In this document: piece after piece, positions 37,648-51,911 of the stretch
Numbering within the stretch: position 1 is the first letter of the stretch
Layout of the letters: the number at the start of each line of letters is the position of its first letter
Source: Chrysomallon squamiferum
Taxonomy: Eukaryota > Mollusca > Gastropoda > Neomphalida > Peltospiridae
NCBI GenBank assembly: GCA_012295275.1
Contig: CM022673.1
Span: forward strand, 3,296,105-3,358,604
Reading direction: 5' to 3'
DNA length: 62,500 nucleotides
Position numbers and translations under genes: made by a program
Notes under the pieces: model-generated
Database searches by the model: none
Told to the model about the DNA's origin: nothing
The model's input: only the letters and a program-made list of their open reading frames with translations

Positions 37648-37654
<7 letters not shown>

Positions 37655-37689
<35 letters not shown>

Positions 37690-37885
37690 CCACTACTGCT
37701 GTTACTGCCACAACTACCACTACTACTATCACTATTACTGTGTTGCTATTACTACTACTACTACTACTACTACCACTAAAAACTACAGCATCATCAACAA
37801 CAACAATAATAATAACAGTAATAATAATAATAGTAATAATAATAATAATAATAATAAAGATAATAACAATAACAATAACAATAAC

Positions 37886-37925
<40 letters not shown>

Positions 37926-37935
37926 GTAATAATAA
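37655..37935. repeat. (TA)n plus mixed triplet tract
   Basis: TA at 37655-37690, then imperfect CTA, CAA, AAT and AAC triplets to 37935. Confidence 0.9.
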
Positions 37936-38334
37936 GGATTAAAAGAGCGAGATGGACTAACACAACAAATCGACTATCAAACTAAAATGACTTCAGGTAC
38001 ATTAGCCTGGTCAACCAGCAGGTTGTAACAAGAAAACATTGACGTAAACATCTCCTGGCCTCTACAGAACTGTTCTACTGAACAGCGGGAAACATTACCA
38101 AGTTCAATCAATGTTTTACAGTGAAGTTTGTTAATTCGGATTCCGGCTACCAATGGTTTTAGCCGGCTGTGAGCTTAGTGCGAGGAAAATTTCCACGTTG
38201 ATGATCAGCGAATACCAGAGTGAATATCTGATTAACTTCTCACGTCTCTGTCATCGACAAAAACTGTTGATCGTGTGTTGCCGACTTTTAGAAAATAATC
38301 TAAGTGAATAAAGCTGAAGTGAATTACAGTAAGC

Positions 38335-38461
38335 TGTGTGTGTGTGTGCGCGTGTGTGCGTGTGCGTGTGTGTGTTTGTGTGTGTGTGTGTGTGTGTGTT
38401 TTTTGTGTGTGTGTGTGTGTGCGTGTGTGTGTGTGTGTGTGTGTGCGTGTGTGTGTGTGTG
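38335..38461. repeat. (GT)n microsatellite, ~125 bp
   Basis: GT with scattered GCGT units and one T-run. Confidence 0.95.
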
Positions 38462-38926
38462 CCCTTTAATGTCTTTTAGTTTGTTTTATCAGTTAAGGTT
38501 TATTGGATTGAAGTGCGCGGACGATATTTGTTCTGTTTAAATGGATTATTAAATGATGATTTTGTGGTAATCGGAATGTGTATTCCCTTCTTATTTGTAT
38601 TTGACGGTTATTTGTCTGTTATTATTAAATATTATTATTATTATTATTATTAATGTTGTTGTTGTTCTTGTTGTCGTCGACGTTGTTGTTGTTATTACTA
38701 CTATTATTATTATTATTATCATTATTATTATTATTTAACAATGAAACATTTCATTTTCAAGGTTATATTCAAGAAATAAAAGCTCTTGTTTTCTGAAATA
38801 GCAGACGCTTGCCCTTTTAATGTCTGACTGATTTTTTATTTTCTTGTTTTTCATCATCTTCTTTGATCTTTCTTATGTTTGTGTTTTCATACAGGAGACT
38901 GATCTTGTCATAGTTGTTTATTTGCA

Positions 38927-38929
<3 letters not shown>

Positions 38930-39000
<71 letters not shown>

Positions 39001-39115
39001 TAACAATAACAATAACAACAACGACAACGACAATAATAATAACAGTAACAATAATAATAATAAGAAGAAGAAGAAGAAGAAGAAGTTGAAGAACAGCAAC
39101 AACAACAACTACTCC
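38930..39115. repeat. Poly-A plus (AAT)n/(AAG)n triplet tract
   Basis: About 30 A, then AAT, AAC, GAC and AAG triplets. Its long - strand frame is low complexity. Confidence 0.93.
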
Positions 39116-39659
39116 TACTACTACTGCTGCTACTGCTTTTATTACTACTACGACTACAATAACAACAGCAAACCAACCAACCTTCCAACAACAACAAAAG
39201 AATGATATTTAAAATTTTTATTCCACTTTCATTGCATAATAAAGATATTTGCACATAAAGTTAATTTGATAATTTCAGTTATACACCTAACTTGTAACAA
39301 GCATACATATATATATATATATAATGAATATGGAACACCTTTCTGAACCATATTTATATTTTCCAAATAAAGTGACATGTTTTTTCATTCTTTCAATATC
39401 CAGATATATATATTATATAGTAAATTTTAAAAAAAAACTATGTAAAATTACAGATCATACATGCTGAAGATTACTTACATTCTTATATACAGAAACTTAT
39501 ATCATATATTTACAAATAATGTAGTTCAAAAATCAAAAATCTCTTGCTAGAATATAACAGCATCATCGATTTTAAAATCCAATCGATGATAATTAAAAAT
39601 ACTTCAAATATTATTGCAAAGATCAGTAATACAAGGAGATGACTGTTAAGGGTCTATAT

Positions 39660-39990
39660 ACTGAATGGTAAAAAAAAAATAAATAAATAAAAAAAAAAAA
39701 AAAAAAAAAATAAATAAAATAAAATAACATATATATACATTTAGATATGATTCATATTCAGAGAATATATGTATGCATTTGTATGTCAATGTATGTGTGT
39801 ATGTGTGTGTGTATATGTATGTTTGTATGATTGTATTTGTATGTGAGTATGTGTTTGTATATTTTTGTATGTATGTATGTATGTATATATATGTGTGTAT
39901 ATATATATATATGTACGTATGTATGTATGTGTTTTGCTTGCGTGTACCTGCGTGCGTGGGCGTTTGTATGTGTGTATAAATATATATATC
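39660..39990. repeat. A-rich, then (GTAT)n/(TA)n tract
   Basis: A-rich with AAAT to 39725; GTAT and TGTG from 39770 to 39990. Lies within 160 bp downstream of the HGSNAT stop codon, so it may be in its 3' UTR. Confidence 0.88.
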
Positions 39991-40143
39991 TGTCTATATA
40001 TAGAACTATATCTGTATACATGCATGCTTATGTTTATATACCTTTCCTTGTATATTACAAGCATCCATGAAAAATCTGTTATAAAATCCTTTAAATACGA
40101 TTGTCACTTCGGGACTGTTACTTCTTCTCCGTATCCTCGTGTT

Positions 40144-40319
40144 CTAAATAGCTACAAAGAATTTCTTCTTGAACATGACATAGGCAACAAAACACCAGAT
40201 GGCGACACCCCAGACATCCTGAAGTAGAAGCTTCCAGTGGACCTGTTCGATTTGCCAGGCGATGGGAAACTCACGCCAGAACACGTCATGACAGAAGTAT
40301 ATAACAATAGAATTCATCC
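40144..40319 (-). CDS. HGSNAT: HGSNAT last exon
   Basis: Follows an acceptor 'atgattacag' and completes a Gly codon, then [14 protein letters not shown]... to ...[10 protein letters not shown] and stop, the typical end of the family (last membrane helix and short basic tail). The preceding intron (40320-41403) holds AAT/GAT triplets and an (ATATT)n tract. Confidence 0.96.
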
Positions 40320-43045
40320 CTGTAATCATAGTAATAGTAATAATTATAATAACAATAATAATAATGATGATGATGATGACAATTGTAATAATAATAATAA
40401 TAATTACGATGATGATGATGCTGATGTTAATATAAATAAATAAATATATATTTAAATACTGTTTAAATTTAAGCCTTTAAATACAAGATTGCACGCACAC
40501 ACACACACACACACACATACATTTAAAAATACACATACACTCATAAACACAAAACCCTTAATTAACACAAAGGGTCATTTACCCCAAAGTACATACACAT
40601 GCGTAGACCCCAATTTAAAAATACATTCGCATTCATTTTGCATTTCATACATTTACCCACATCTTCCCACACTCATCAGTTTTTGTCATCAGTACTTTGG
40701 TTATTAAAAACATCGAGTATATCTTTGATACTTATGCATGTAAGTAGTTAATTATACACTGACTATAACATTACCGATTTTTCTTAATGAAATACGGCAA
40801 TTCAGTGGTTATTTAGGCTAAGAGATCGTAATAAAAAAGCGCAGAGTGTAATAAAATAAAAGACTATTACGTAGCACTGCACTGTTTTTTACATTATGTA
40901 GCACGCGATAGATTATTGCGTTCATTTTGAAAAATAATGTATAATGATGTAGAAAGTTTCGTATTCTAGGGTAGTGATACAGTATTACGAATTATTCAAT
41001 AAAATATTCTTATATTAGTTAACTGATTTAAATGAAATGAAGCAAAAATAAAGGCTATATATTATGAAATAAAATAGCAATATATTATTTTATCTTATCT
41101 TATCTTATATTATATTATATTATATTATATTATATTATATTATATTATATTATATTATATTATATTACATTACAATGCTAAAGTTTCTTCCACTTCAATC
41201 ATATCAATCAATTAATTCATTACATTACATTATATTTATATCAACATAAAATTGAAATAACAAAAAATGAATAGAACATAAAATAATAAAATAAGCTGAC
41301 AAATTAAATAAAATAGATTCTGTCATACGAACGTCACATAAACTTTATTTTTAAAATTCACACGTATTATTTGAAATGTTAGTGAAATAGCGCACAGTTT
41401 TACCTGGGTAAATGAACGGAGAGCCTGTCCACCAGTTCAGTATATCAATAAACACGTACATGACCGTGAAGAAAATAAATGCAAAACTTGCAGTTGTCAG
41501 AACGAACGATACAGACCTGAAAACACGAAGCATTCTTTTAACCGTGCGGTCACCAAACCTCACACTTACTACAGAAGGTTAAAACGTTTAACGTAAATGA
41601 GAAATTTGTAGCGGTAAATCCAGTAATATAAAAATCTCTTTCTACAGTGAAACTAAAATTTGAAATGATATGAAATAAAATCACATAAAATCACACAATA
41701 AGGTTCACATGAAAAGCTATGTTGCTGTTAATAGGTTTTGAGAAACGCAGAGGACGACAAAACGGATTTTCTTTTTTCGACTTTTATGCATCGAAGAACT
41801 AGGAATGAGATTTGGAGAAGATTTGTTTTAAAAATGAATACTACAAGCCAATATTTCATCGTGAATAAACAACACAACCTAACCAACTAAGCGTTAATAT
41901 TAAAGTAAACTTGTATGTCATAAACACTGCAGATGTTTATTCTTTAACTACCACACGTTTTTGAAACTCAGGATAATAACACTTTTAAATAAATAAAAAA
42001 ATGCAGTCAGATTTTATTTGAAAATAAACTGACCAAAGATTTTTGTTGAGTGGTACCCAGCCGTCATTCTGACTTCCCTTGCACAACAGCGCTGCAATCG
42101 ATCCCTGTGATAAAACAATGAAATATATAAATACATATTAAAACAATCTTTGAAACATATTTGCTCTACAGTAAAGAGAGAAAGAAACAAATACATTGAT
42201 TAGCAGATAGCTAGAGAGAGAGAGAAGGCGAACATACAGAGAAAGAAAGACAGAGATACAGATAAATATATAGATAGAAAGACAAATAAACAGAAAAACA
42301 GATAGATAGAAACTGAGGAAGGTGAGCACAGAAAGAGACAGACAGAGAAACATACACACAGACAGACAGAGAGAGAAAGAGAAAGAAAGGAAACGAGAAA
42401 GTGACAGAGAGAAAGATACTAGAATTATAAAAAGTGCCTCAGCGAGAAAATGTGAGACAATCTGTAAGCATATAATAATATAAAACTTGCTGATTGTTTA
42501 ATGATAATAACTAAAAAGAAGATCAACAAGCTGTCCTAAGACTTTATAATTAAGATTTCATCTTTAATTTCATGATTAATTGTTACTAGTAAGATTTCAG
42601 ACAACGAAATAAACCCATTATGAAACCCATTATAAATAAATCATTAAACTTACGGTTATCACTGCCCAAATCAGCCAACGAATGATGCGGCCTTTGTGAT
42701 CTTTGTATATGAGAATAATTCGTCCACACTGAACGAAGAATAGTGCAATTTAATATATCTTCATGTTAGTTAAAACAACAACAACAGTAGTCATAGATAT
42801 AGTTAGCTGTTAATATATATATATATATATATATGTATATAAATTGTTAGCGGTAAATTCATGATAGAGGAATATAGAAAATCAGATTATTTTGCATTCA
42901 TTTCAAATTTTCTTGTTAAGTTTTCATGAAGTCGTCGATGATATTAATATTGATGATGATGACATTAATGGAAATAAAAGTGATGATAATAATGGTGATG
43001 ATGACGATGATAATTACGGTGATTATCATAATGATAACAATAATG

Positions 43046-43111
<66 letters not shown>

Positions 43112-44258
43112 TGAAGATGTGATGTGTATGTATATATATATATTTATGAGAATATTATAAAAATTGCCAAGCAGCTAAAAGTGTACCTGTAGTCCCAAAA
43201 AACAAAGAAAGACAGATGTCAGAATTCCTAGAATTCCTTCTGGATCATAAGGCACAACTGTGTTGTAGGTTTCCTAAAATGATACAAATAAGAAATGAGA
43301 CATTTTTTTTATTTGTGTGTTTGTGTGGCACACTGACTGCTTATATATGAATCTATAAGCATATGAATATATCAAATGTCTCTAAAATTTTCAGCTCTGT
43401 TTTCAAATTCTTGTTCATGTTACACCTTAGTTGCAATCCTCCCTCAAAAAAAAATAAAAATAAAAATAAAAATAAATAAATAAAAGCAAAAAATAAGACA
43501 AAAACAAAAAGGTGGAAAAAAAGAAACAACAACAACATAAGTAGAAAAATAATAAGAATGAACAGAAAAAGATAAATGACATTGTGAACATAAATTTAGT
43601 AACTTATCAGTTGTTATTTTAATTCCTAAGTCGTTAATCAGAACTCTGTCGGCTAACAAATGAGTTTTAAAAGAAGTGAGTCAGTTAATGAACCAGCGAA
43701 AGGAGCAAACAACACAGACATACCTGGGGTGTAGGGAACTGATAGAGGTGGTCGCTGCCAAGAATGATCTCATCAATGTACCTAGCCGCTCCACCCGTAC
43801 AGTTATAGTACCTCCCTCTCTCACTCATACCCCCAGGTCCCGTGTACCCACTGAAAAACAATAATAATCTAGATAATAGTAGTAAGAGTAGCAGCAGTAG
43901 TAGTAGTAGTAGTAGTAGAAGTAGTAGTAATAGTAGTAGTGGTAGTAGTAGTAGTAGCAATAATAATGATAATAATAATAATATGATAATGATGATAATG
44001 ATGATGATGATGATGGTGGTGGTGGTAATGTGGTAGCAGAAGTGATAGGATTTGTAATGGTAATAAAAAAGAAATAAAAATCAATAATTCAAGATGAAAT
44101 AATTGATCCCTTATAGATAGATGAAGAAAGATACACGAATAAATAATAATAAATAAGACACAGTTATATATATATAAATATATATCTATATGTGTATGTG
44201 TGTGTGTGTGTGTCCATCTAACTCGCAGACATATGACTGATAAATAGATAAGATAAAC

Positions 44259-44312
<54 letters not shown>

Positions 44313-44572
44313 GGAAAGTGAGTGGTTACAAAGTAATGTTTCTAAAACAGGTTACGTCACGTGACAAGTACCTACGTTGGGCATCCTGGGACTGGCAGTC
44401 CGTAGGTCAGTCCGATGTACGCTCCTAGGAACGCGAGACTGAGAATCCACTCAGGCACGTTGAGTACAATATCTCGAACAGGCGCCCATTTTGTATTCTG
44501 TGTGAAAACAAACACGTGTAGAGATATAACTGATATTAATGACGTACTGAAAATTATGATATATATTGCATG

Positions 44573-44606
<34 letters not shown>

Positions 44607-45590
44607 GGTGAAGTAAAATTAATTTAAAAAGAAAAAAGCGACAAAACATTTATAATAATATTATTATAATTAAAATAATAAATAAATAAATAAATAAATA
44701 AATAAAACAAACATAAAAACGCCACCCCTTCAGATGTAACCTGCTAAAAAGAGGAAACAAAAGAAAAAGAAAAAGACAAAGATAGCTACAGTATAACACG
44801 TAATACGTATAAATAATAAAAATATATAAAACCTTGAAATTCTTGTAAACAAAATAACAATCACGTAATTATATTATCTGCCTGGCAGAAATTGATAAAA
44901 AAAAAAAAAAAACAGATCAACAGAAAAACGTGTTACAATCTTTTGTTAACGTGCATGTCGTTGTAAACAAAACAAAAGATACGAGGATCACCTGCTGTGT
45001 TTGTTATTGGGACACCCGTGTACACGGATTATGTGCTGTATGGCTTGTAATTATCTCTCATTTATTTGAAAAATACTTAAAAACATCGCATGCAGAGCAC
45101 AATACTAATCATGTTACGAAGAATAAACAAAGTGAGGGCGTGGTATTGTGTTTATTGTTGTTGCTGTTGTTGTTGTTCTTGTTGTTCAGTTACAGCAGTA
45201 ATAGTAGTTATATACTTGTTTTTCTGTTGATGTTATTGTTGCTGTTGTTTCCTTTTATTTTATCATTGTTTTCCTTGTTCTTTTTTTTATCATTTTATTT
45301 TTCTTTCCATCTTTCATTCCTTTTTTATTCATTCCTTAGCTATTTTTTTATTATTAGTTTTTTAGTTTCTTTCATTTTTACATCCATCTTTCTTTCGTAT
45401 TTCAACCTGTATTCATTCATTCATTCATTCGTCCTTCCTTTCTTCTCTCTCTCTGTACCTCGTGTGAGTCCTGCCTGCGACCACAGATGAATTCCACGAG
45501 AGCGAGAACGAGGTAAGTGACAGAGAAGCGCTGAAGTACCCCCATTATCCTCATCTTTGTTAGATCCACGGCTAAAAAATAAAAAAAAAT

Positions 45591-45621
<31 letters not shown>

Positions 45622-47279
45622 TCAATGTGTACAGCGGATGAATAGATGTGAGGATGAATGGATGGATGTATGGACGTATGGACGTATGGATGGATGGGTA
45701 GAAAACGGTGTCAGTTTGTATGTTTGTCTGTGACTGTATCTTGGAATATGCACGCAGAAGTACACATACACAAATACACAGTAATACAGTTTCTTATTTC
45801 CGTTACTTCCTGGAGTGTAAACAAAAACAATAACAACAACAAAACAATAATAAATAAATAAATAAATAAATAAATAAATATAAACACACAAAACAACATT
45901 ACGATGTATAAGTAGTATACGATCGATTTTTCGAACAGTACTAGTCCTGAACCTATTTTCAATCAGATACATTAAAGACCGGATGTCATTTTTATATATA
46001 TATATATATATGTATATTAAATTAATAATCTGATTTATTTAAACTGATGCAGACAACATTAATAAACGTGTACCATAATTTTATATTAATATATTTCATT
46101 TAATAATTTAATTTACATTTAATATTCGTTTAATTTCAGCGTCTAGCTCTGCATGGTTCTTTAAAGACGCTGGAAATTTGTATATGGTTCTTCAGTTGTA
46201 TAATATTGAATAATTATTACTTGACCATATTATGTGACCTAATAACCCGGAAACAAGGATTTCGAAAATTCGGTCGAGTACCTGTAGTAATAATTAAATT
46301 ACGTATTTAAATGCAAATGTCAAGTTTGAGATATAGACACATATATATAGCTATCACTTGCATACATACATACAAGCATATTTATATACATACAGACACA
46401 TACATACATACATATATACATACATAAATACATACATGCACAACACAAACATGTACACACAGACAAACACACACACACACACATAATAATAATAATAATA
46501 ATGCCTACCTACTGTTAAAGAAAGAAAGAAATTCCAAAAAGTTAATTACTAAACCAATTACGTTAATTTTGTTTTACGTTAAGTTATTATTTGACAGAGG
46601 TTGAAGAAGAAGAAGATGAAAAAAAAAAAAAAATACTGCGAGATTATCCCCATACAGTATCTACTTCCTGTCAGGTCTCATGGTGTAATGGTTAGCACTT
46701 TGGACTCTGAATCCAGCGATCCGAGTTCAAGTCTCGGTGAAACTTACTCGTTTTGTTTAATATTTTGAAATGAGTAAGCGTTAATCACGTCATATTTACA
46801 TTTTATTTTATTTTTTAATTTATTTTTAAAATTTATTTTTAAAATTTATTTTTAAAATTTTTTTTTTTTTTTTATTTTATTTATTTTATTTGTTTTTGTA
46901 TATAGTCTCTCTGGTATGCCTTAATTTGTGTCATAAAGGCGTAGGTTCAGTATCTATTCCTAAACTTGTAAATTACTGTTCAGCACTTCATTTCGTAACA
47001 GGCAAAGACAATTGGTCTGTATTTTATTTTATTTTTTCGTTTATAATGTGATAAATAAACAGAATATATTGATATTGCCAGAACTATATCTGTTCTAGTG
47101 ATAATAATGCTAATTAAATAAATAGCTTCAGTAACCGCTACCCCTTGAAAAGAATTTAAAAAAAAACAAGTAATTCTAAGTCGGGTGGTTCGTTTCGCTG
47201 AATCGGGAAATTGTTATAAGTATAGAGACGTTGTTTAACAAGTTTTATATTCCTTATATAATTATATAATAGCAATGGC

Positions 47280-47365
<86 letters not shown>

Positions 47366-50300
47366 TGATGATGATGATGATGATGGTGATAATTTATTAT
47401 TACTATTATTTTTATTACTCGTTTTTGGTAAAAGAAAATTAATTCTCCAAAGCAATAGTTTAAATTAATGAATGAATGTTCAGCAAAACTTCATTCACTG
47501 CATTTCCTGTTAAAATTCATCGATATTGAACGTGAAATATAGTTCTAGTTTAATTAAAATTATATTTTGTGAGAGCGGGCTCTGTTCCATAAGATATTCT
47601 CATCAGTTAATCTTTTACATACAGTTTCCTGTGACCATTATCACCCATGCGTAAAATATTTGCGTGCAGTTTTGAATCTGACTTCTACTTACGTCCCCAG
47701 CTTGTGTTGAGAAAGATTCCGAGTGCAAACAGAATACAACTTCTTTTCACGATTTTGAAGAGGATTTGACATCGAGTCAACTCATTCTTATACATACTAC
47801 GGAAGGAATAATTCATGGAGGCTCCCATTATGAATACAAACCTGCAATGAATATTTACAAATAATATATATATATATATGAAAATACAAAAATAAGCTGT
47901 AAGCTATACAGGTAATATTTAGAAAGTAAGTTATAAAAAAAAAAAAAAAAACCCATTTCCACCACAATTTTCAATCACATTTTTTTTTTTTAATCTTCTC
48001 ATAATCTCACTGATGATTATATTTTCTGTTTGAAAATTTAATATGCTACTTTGTCTAATTAAAGTTGGATTCATGCAGTTGTGATGAACATGAATTATAA
48101 ATGATATCGTCTAACTTGACACCTAATGGTGGATTCACACATTGCAATTTTGATGAACACCAGTTGTAAATGATATTGTATGAACTTATGTGACAAAGGC
48201 AATTTTTTTTTTTTTTTTTAGGAGAAATTTCTATCGCAGTTTGTACTTACCACGGAAATACCAGGTCTGCCACTGTTAGTCCGTTCCAGGGCGGGTGCTC
48301 GAGAAACCAGTACCCCCACCCCGTAGTTTACAAATATCATCACAGTCAGACACAGTCTGTGGAGAGGAAAATCCAAATTAAAATAAAATATACACGGACT
48401 TCCACTCACACATACACATGCACGCCCGTATTGCTGTATGTATGTACACGTTCGTATTTCGGATGTATATGTACGTATGTATGATTGAATGTATGTATGC
48501 ATGTCTGTATTTATGTATTGTGTGTGTATGCATGTATTATGCATGCATGTTCATATGTATATATATATGTTATATCTAAGTATGTATTGTGTGCTTATAT
48601 TTTATTATTATTATTATTATTTTATTTTTTTTATTTTTATTTTTTATCCCAGCCTGATATTAATTACGATTTTACAAATGTTACGTACCAAAGTATTAAC
48701 CAAAGTTCAAGCTAGTTAACTTTGGGGAATGTTTATTAATATACTCATATCGTCAAACAGTACTTCAATGAACCCTAGGAAAAAAAAATGTCTTTAACAT
48801 CATCTATCTCAAATTAGCTAGGTCAGACTGCACGTTTTATGTAACAGCAGAGTCAGACTGCACATTTTATATAACAGCAGAGTCAGACTGCACGTTTTAT
48901 ATAACAGCAGAGTCAAACTGCACATTTTATATAATAGCAGAGTCAAACTGCACGTTTTATATAACAGCAGAGTCAGACTGCACATTTTATATAACAGCAG
49001 AGTCAAACTGTACATTTTATGTAACAGCAGAGTCAGACTGCACATTTTATATAACAGCAGAGTCAGACTGCACATTTTATATAACAGCAGAGTCAGACTG
49101 CACATTTTATATAACAGCAGAGTCAGACTGCACATTTTATATAACAGCAGAGTCAGACTGCACATTTTATATAACAGCAGAGTCAGACTGCACATTTTAT
49201 ATAACAGCAGAGTCAGACTGCACATTTTATATAACAGCAGAGTCAGACTGCACATTTTATATAACAGCAGAGTCAGACTGCACGTTTTATATAACAGCAG
49301 AGTCAGACTGCACATTTTATATTCAGACTGCACATTTTATATAACAGCAGAGTCAGACTGCACATTTTATATAACAGCAGAGTCAGACTGCACGTTTTAT
49401 ATAAAAGCAGAGTCAGACTGCACATTTTATATAACAGCAGAGTCAGACTGCACGTTTTATATAAAAACAGTGCTAACGAAGCAGGTTATATAAACACACG
49501 CTGAGACGAGACAGAAGCACATGACGGACACACAGCTAATACACAAAGGTACAGAACCCTCTGAAGGCGTCCAGAGACCGCAGTCTTTTCTTCTGAGTCG
49601 GTTCAGTTCCTTTCTCCCGCTGGTGAGAAGGTGGTCCCCCGTTTTCCACCTCGCTCTCAGTTTTGTCGTTGGCAGCATTCTGTTGTTGAGAGAAAACGAA
49701 ACTGTTTAGCAAACAGGTTTACCTAAAAATGTTTTAAATGCTGTATTGTGTATGTGTGTATCTGAAGAATAAAAAGTATTAAAAAGAAACTCTTTTGTGG
49801 CTAAAATGTATCATTGTTATTATAATCATTTATTGTTATTTTTTTATTATTATTATCGTTATGATTGTTATTATTATTGTTTTTGTTGCTACTGATGTTT
49901 TTCTTTTTCTCTTTATTTTAATATTTCTAGACTTACCTGGCCGTTGCTAGTGACGACGATGTCTGACATTTCAGTAGGATCAGAAATATTTGCACTGTGA
50001 GAAAGACACCGACCTGCTTTGATCTTCCTGTAACCGTAAATATTCACATCACAGTAAATCTGGTCAGAACATTTAGATACAGAGCCCAGATAGCATATTA
50101 TTATATTACAATACTAAATTACCACATAATCACAGCAGCCATTACTATAAATATTCACATAATAATAATAATAATAATAATATACCTTTACAAACAGTAA
50201 ATACATAACAGTATTGTATACATACACAAAAATAAATCGAAATGCATAATAACATTGTATATCTAGACAAAACTAACAGTAAATATAACAATGTTGTATA

Positions 50301-51232
50301 TGTACAGAAAACTAACAATTAATATATAACAATATCATAAACCTTCACAGACATAACAGTCTCATGTATCTTCCCACTCTTAAAAGTTAATATGTAGTAA
50401 TATTGTATTACCTATATAAAACAAACAGTAAATACATAACAGTACTATATACCTATAGAAAATTAACACTAAATATAAAACAATATTGTATACCGTAACA
50501 AAAAAGATAAAACGTAAGAAACTATTACGTAATATTTTCTTACGTTTCAGAAATAATACTTAAGTTAATAATTAATAATTTATCATATTTTTTATTAGTA
50601 TTAGTTTTACCTTAAGTCTGATGAGATTACTTACCTGTACGCCATCTGAAGTAACACCCAGAGAGCTGCCACGCCCAGCAGTCCCAGTATTGTAAAGAGT
50701 ATGGCTTTAAAAAAAAAATACGATTGATAATTTTACTTCCAATAAAACCAGAAATAATTTTTAAATAGGAACAATAAAAATGTTTTTAAATCATGGTATT
50801 ATTTATTAAAAAAAAAAAAAGAAAGGTTAAATTCTGAAATGCAGATAAAATTGTAAGAATAAACAGAGAAGAAAAAAATAATATTAATAAAAAAATAAAT
50901 AAATAAAAGGGTATAATAAATATTAGGTTCCATGGAGACTTGAACTCGGATCGCTGGATTCAGAGTCCAAAGTGCTAACCATTGCACCATGGTTGCATTA
51001 TTCTGTTCTGGTAGTCTCGTGTTTTCAGCTAAGGAATATTTGAGAAGTACTATTTTAAGAATACCACTAATAGCACTATTAGTAAAATACAGGATATGAT
51101 ACCTATTCTTAGATTAGTAATAACGAAATATGTGTAACACTTTCCCTGAACTCTCTGGAAAATAATAAGGATATTGTTATTGCACCAGTGTTTACTTTGT
51201 AGACTTTATTAATATTAATATTAATATTATCA

Positions 51233-51286
<54 letters not shown>

Positions 51287-51564
51287 TCAGTCTTTGGAAA
51301 ACTGAAATAATCAAAACAGACACTTGTTTGCTTTCTGTGTTTTTCTAAATGCAGCATTTGAATAGATCGGCACAGACTCGTATTTTATCTTCAAGTTCAA
51401 AGAGCGCCTGTAGGTATTTCAACAGGCAACTTACATGACATAAATTCGCCCATCCACACGCAGACATATTCACACATATACACACACAGAGAAACATACA
51501 CAACAATAATGATAATGATTATATGATGGTAATAATAATATTAACAATAATGATAATGATGTGG

Positions 51565-51597
<33 letters not shown>

Positions 51598-51865
51598 TTC
51601 AAACTGAATTAAACAGAAAAGAAACCAAGAATTTCAACATTTAGGTCTCACCGAGACTTGAACTCGGATCGCTGGATTCAGAGTCCAAAGTGCTAACCAT
51701 TACACCATGAGACCGACGGAAACAACGTGTTTTATGTCCAAGTATTACCTACTTTTTTGTTTCAACCTCTGTCAAATAGTAACTTAACGTAATTAGTTTA
51801 GTGATTAACATTTTTGAATATTATTTTTTCTTTACACAGTCGGCAGGCATCATCATCATCATCAC

Positions 51866-51911
<46 letters not shown>

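Larger units (their letters stand above)
36080..40143. other. Intergenic DNA between bursicon-like gene and HGSNAT
   Basis: No supported exon. Unique AT-rich DNA (36.1-37.4 and 38.0-38.3 kb) alternates with TA, triplet and GT tracts. The HGSNAT 3' UTR should occupy the right end; I see no single convincing - strand polyadenylation signal close to the stop. Confidence 0.5.

Noticed and set aside
48818-49333. 171-codon - strand frame of a repeated 10-residue unit ([10 protein letters not shown] type)
   Set aside because: The 30-bp DNA repeat forces an open frame; it lies in an HGSNAT intron and has no start, signal or family match.
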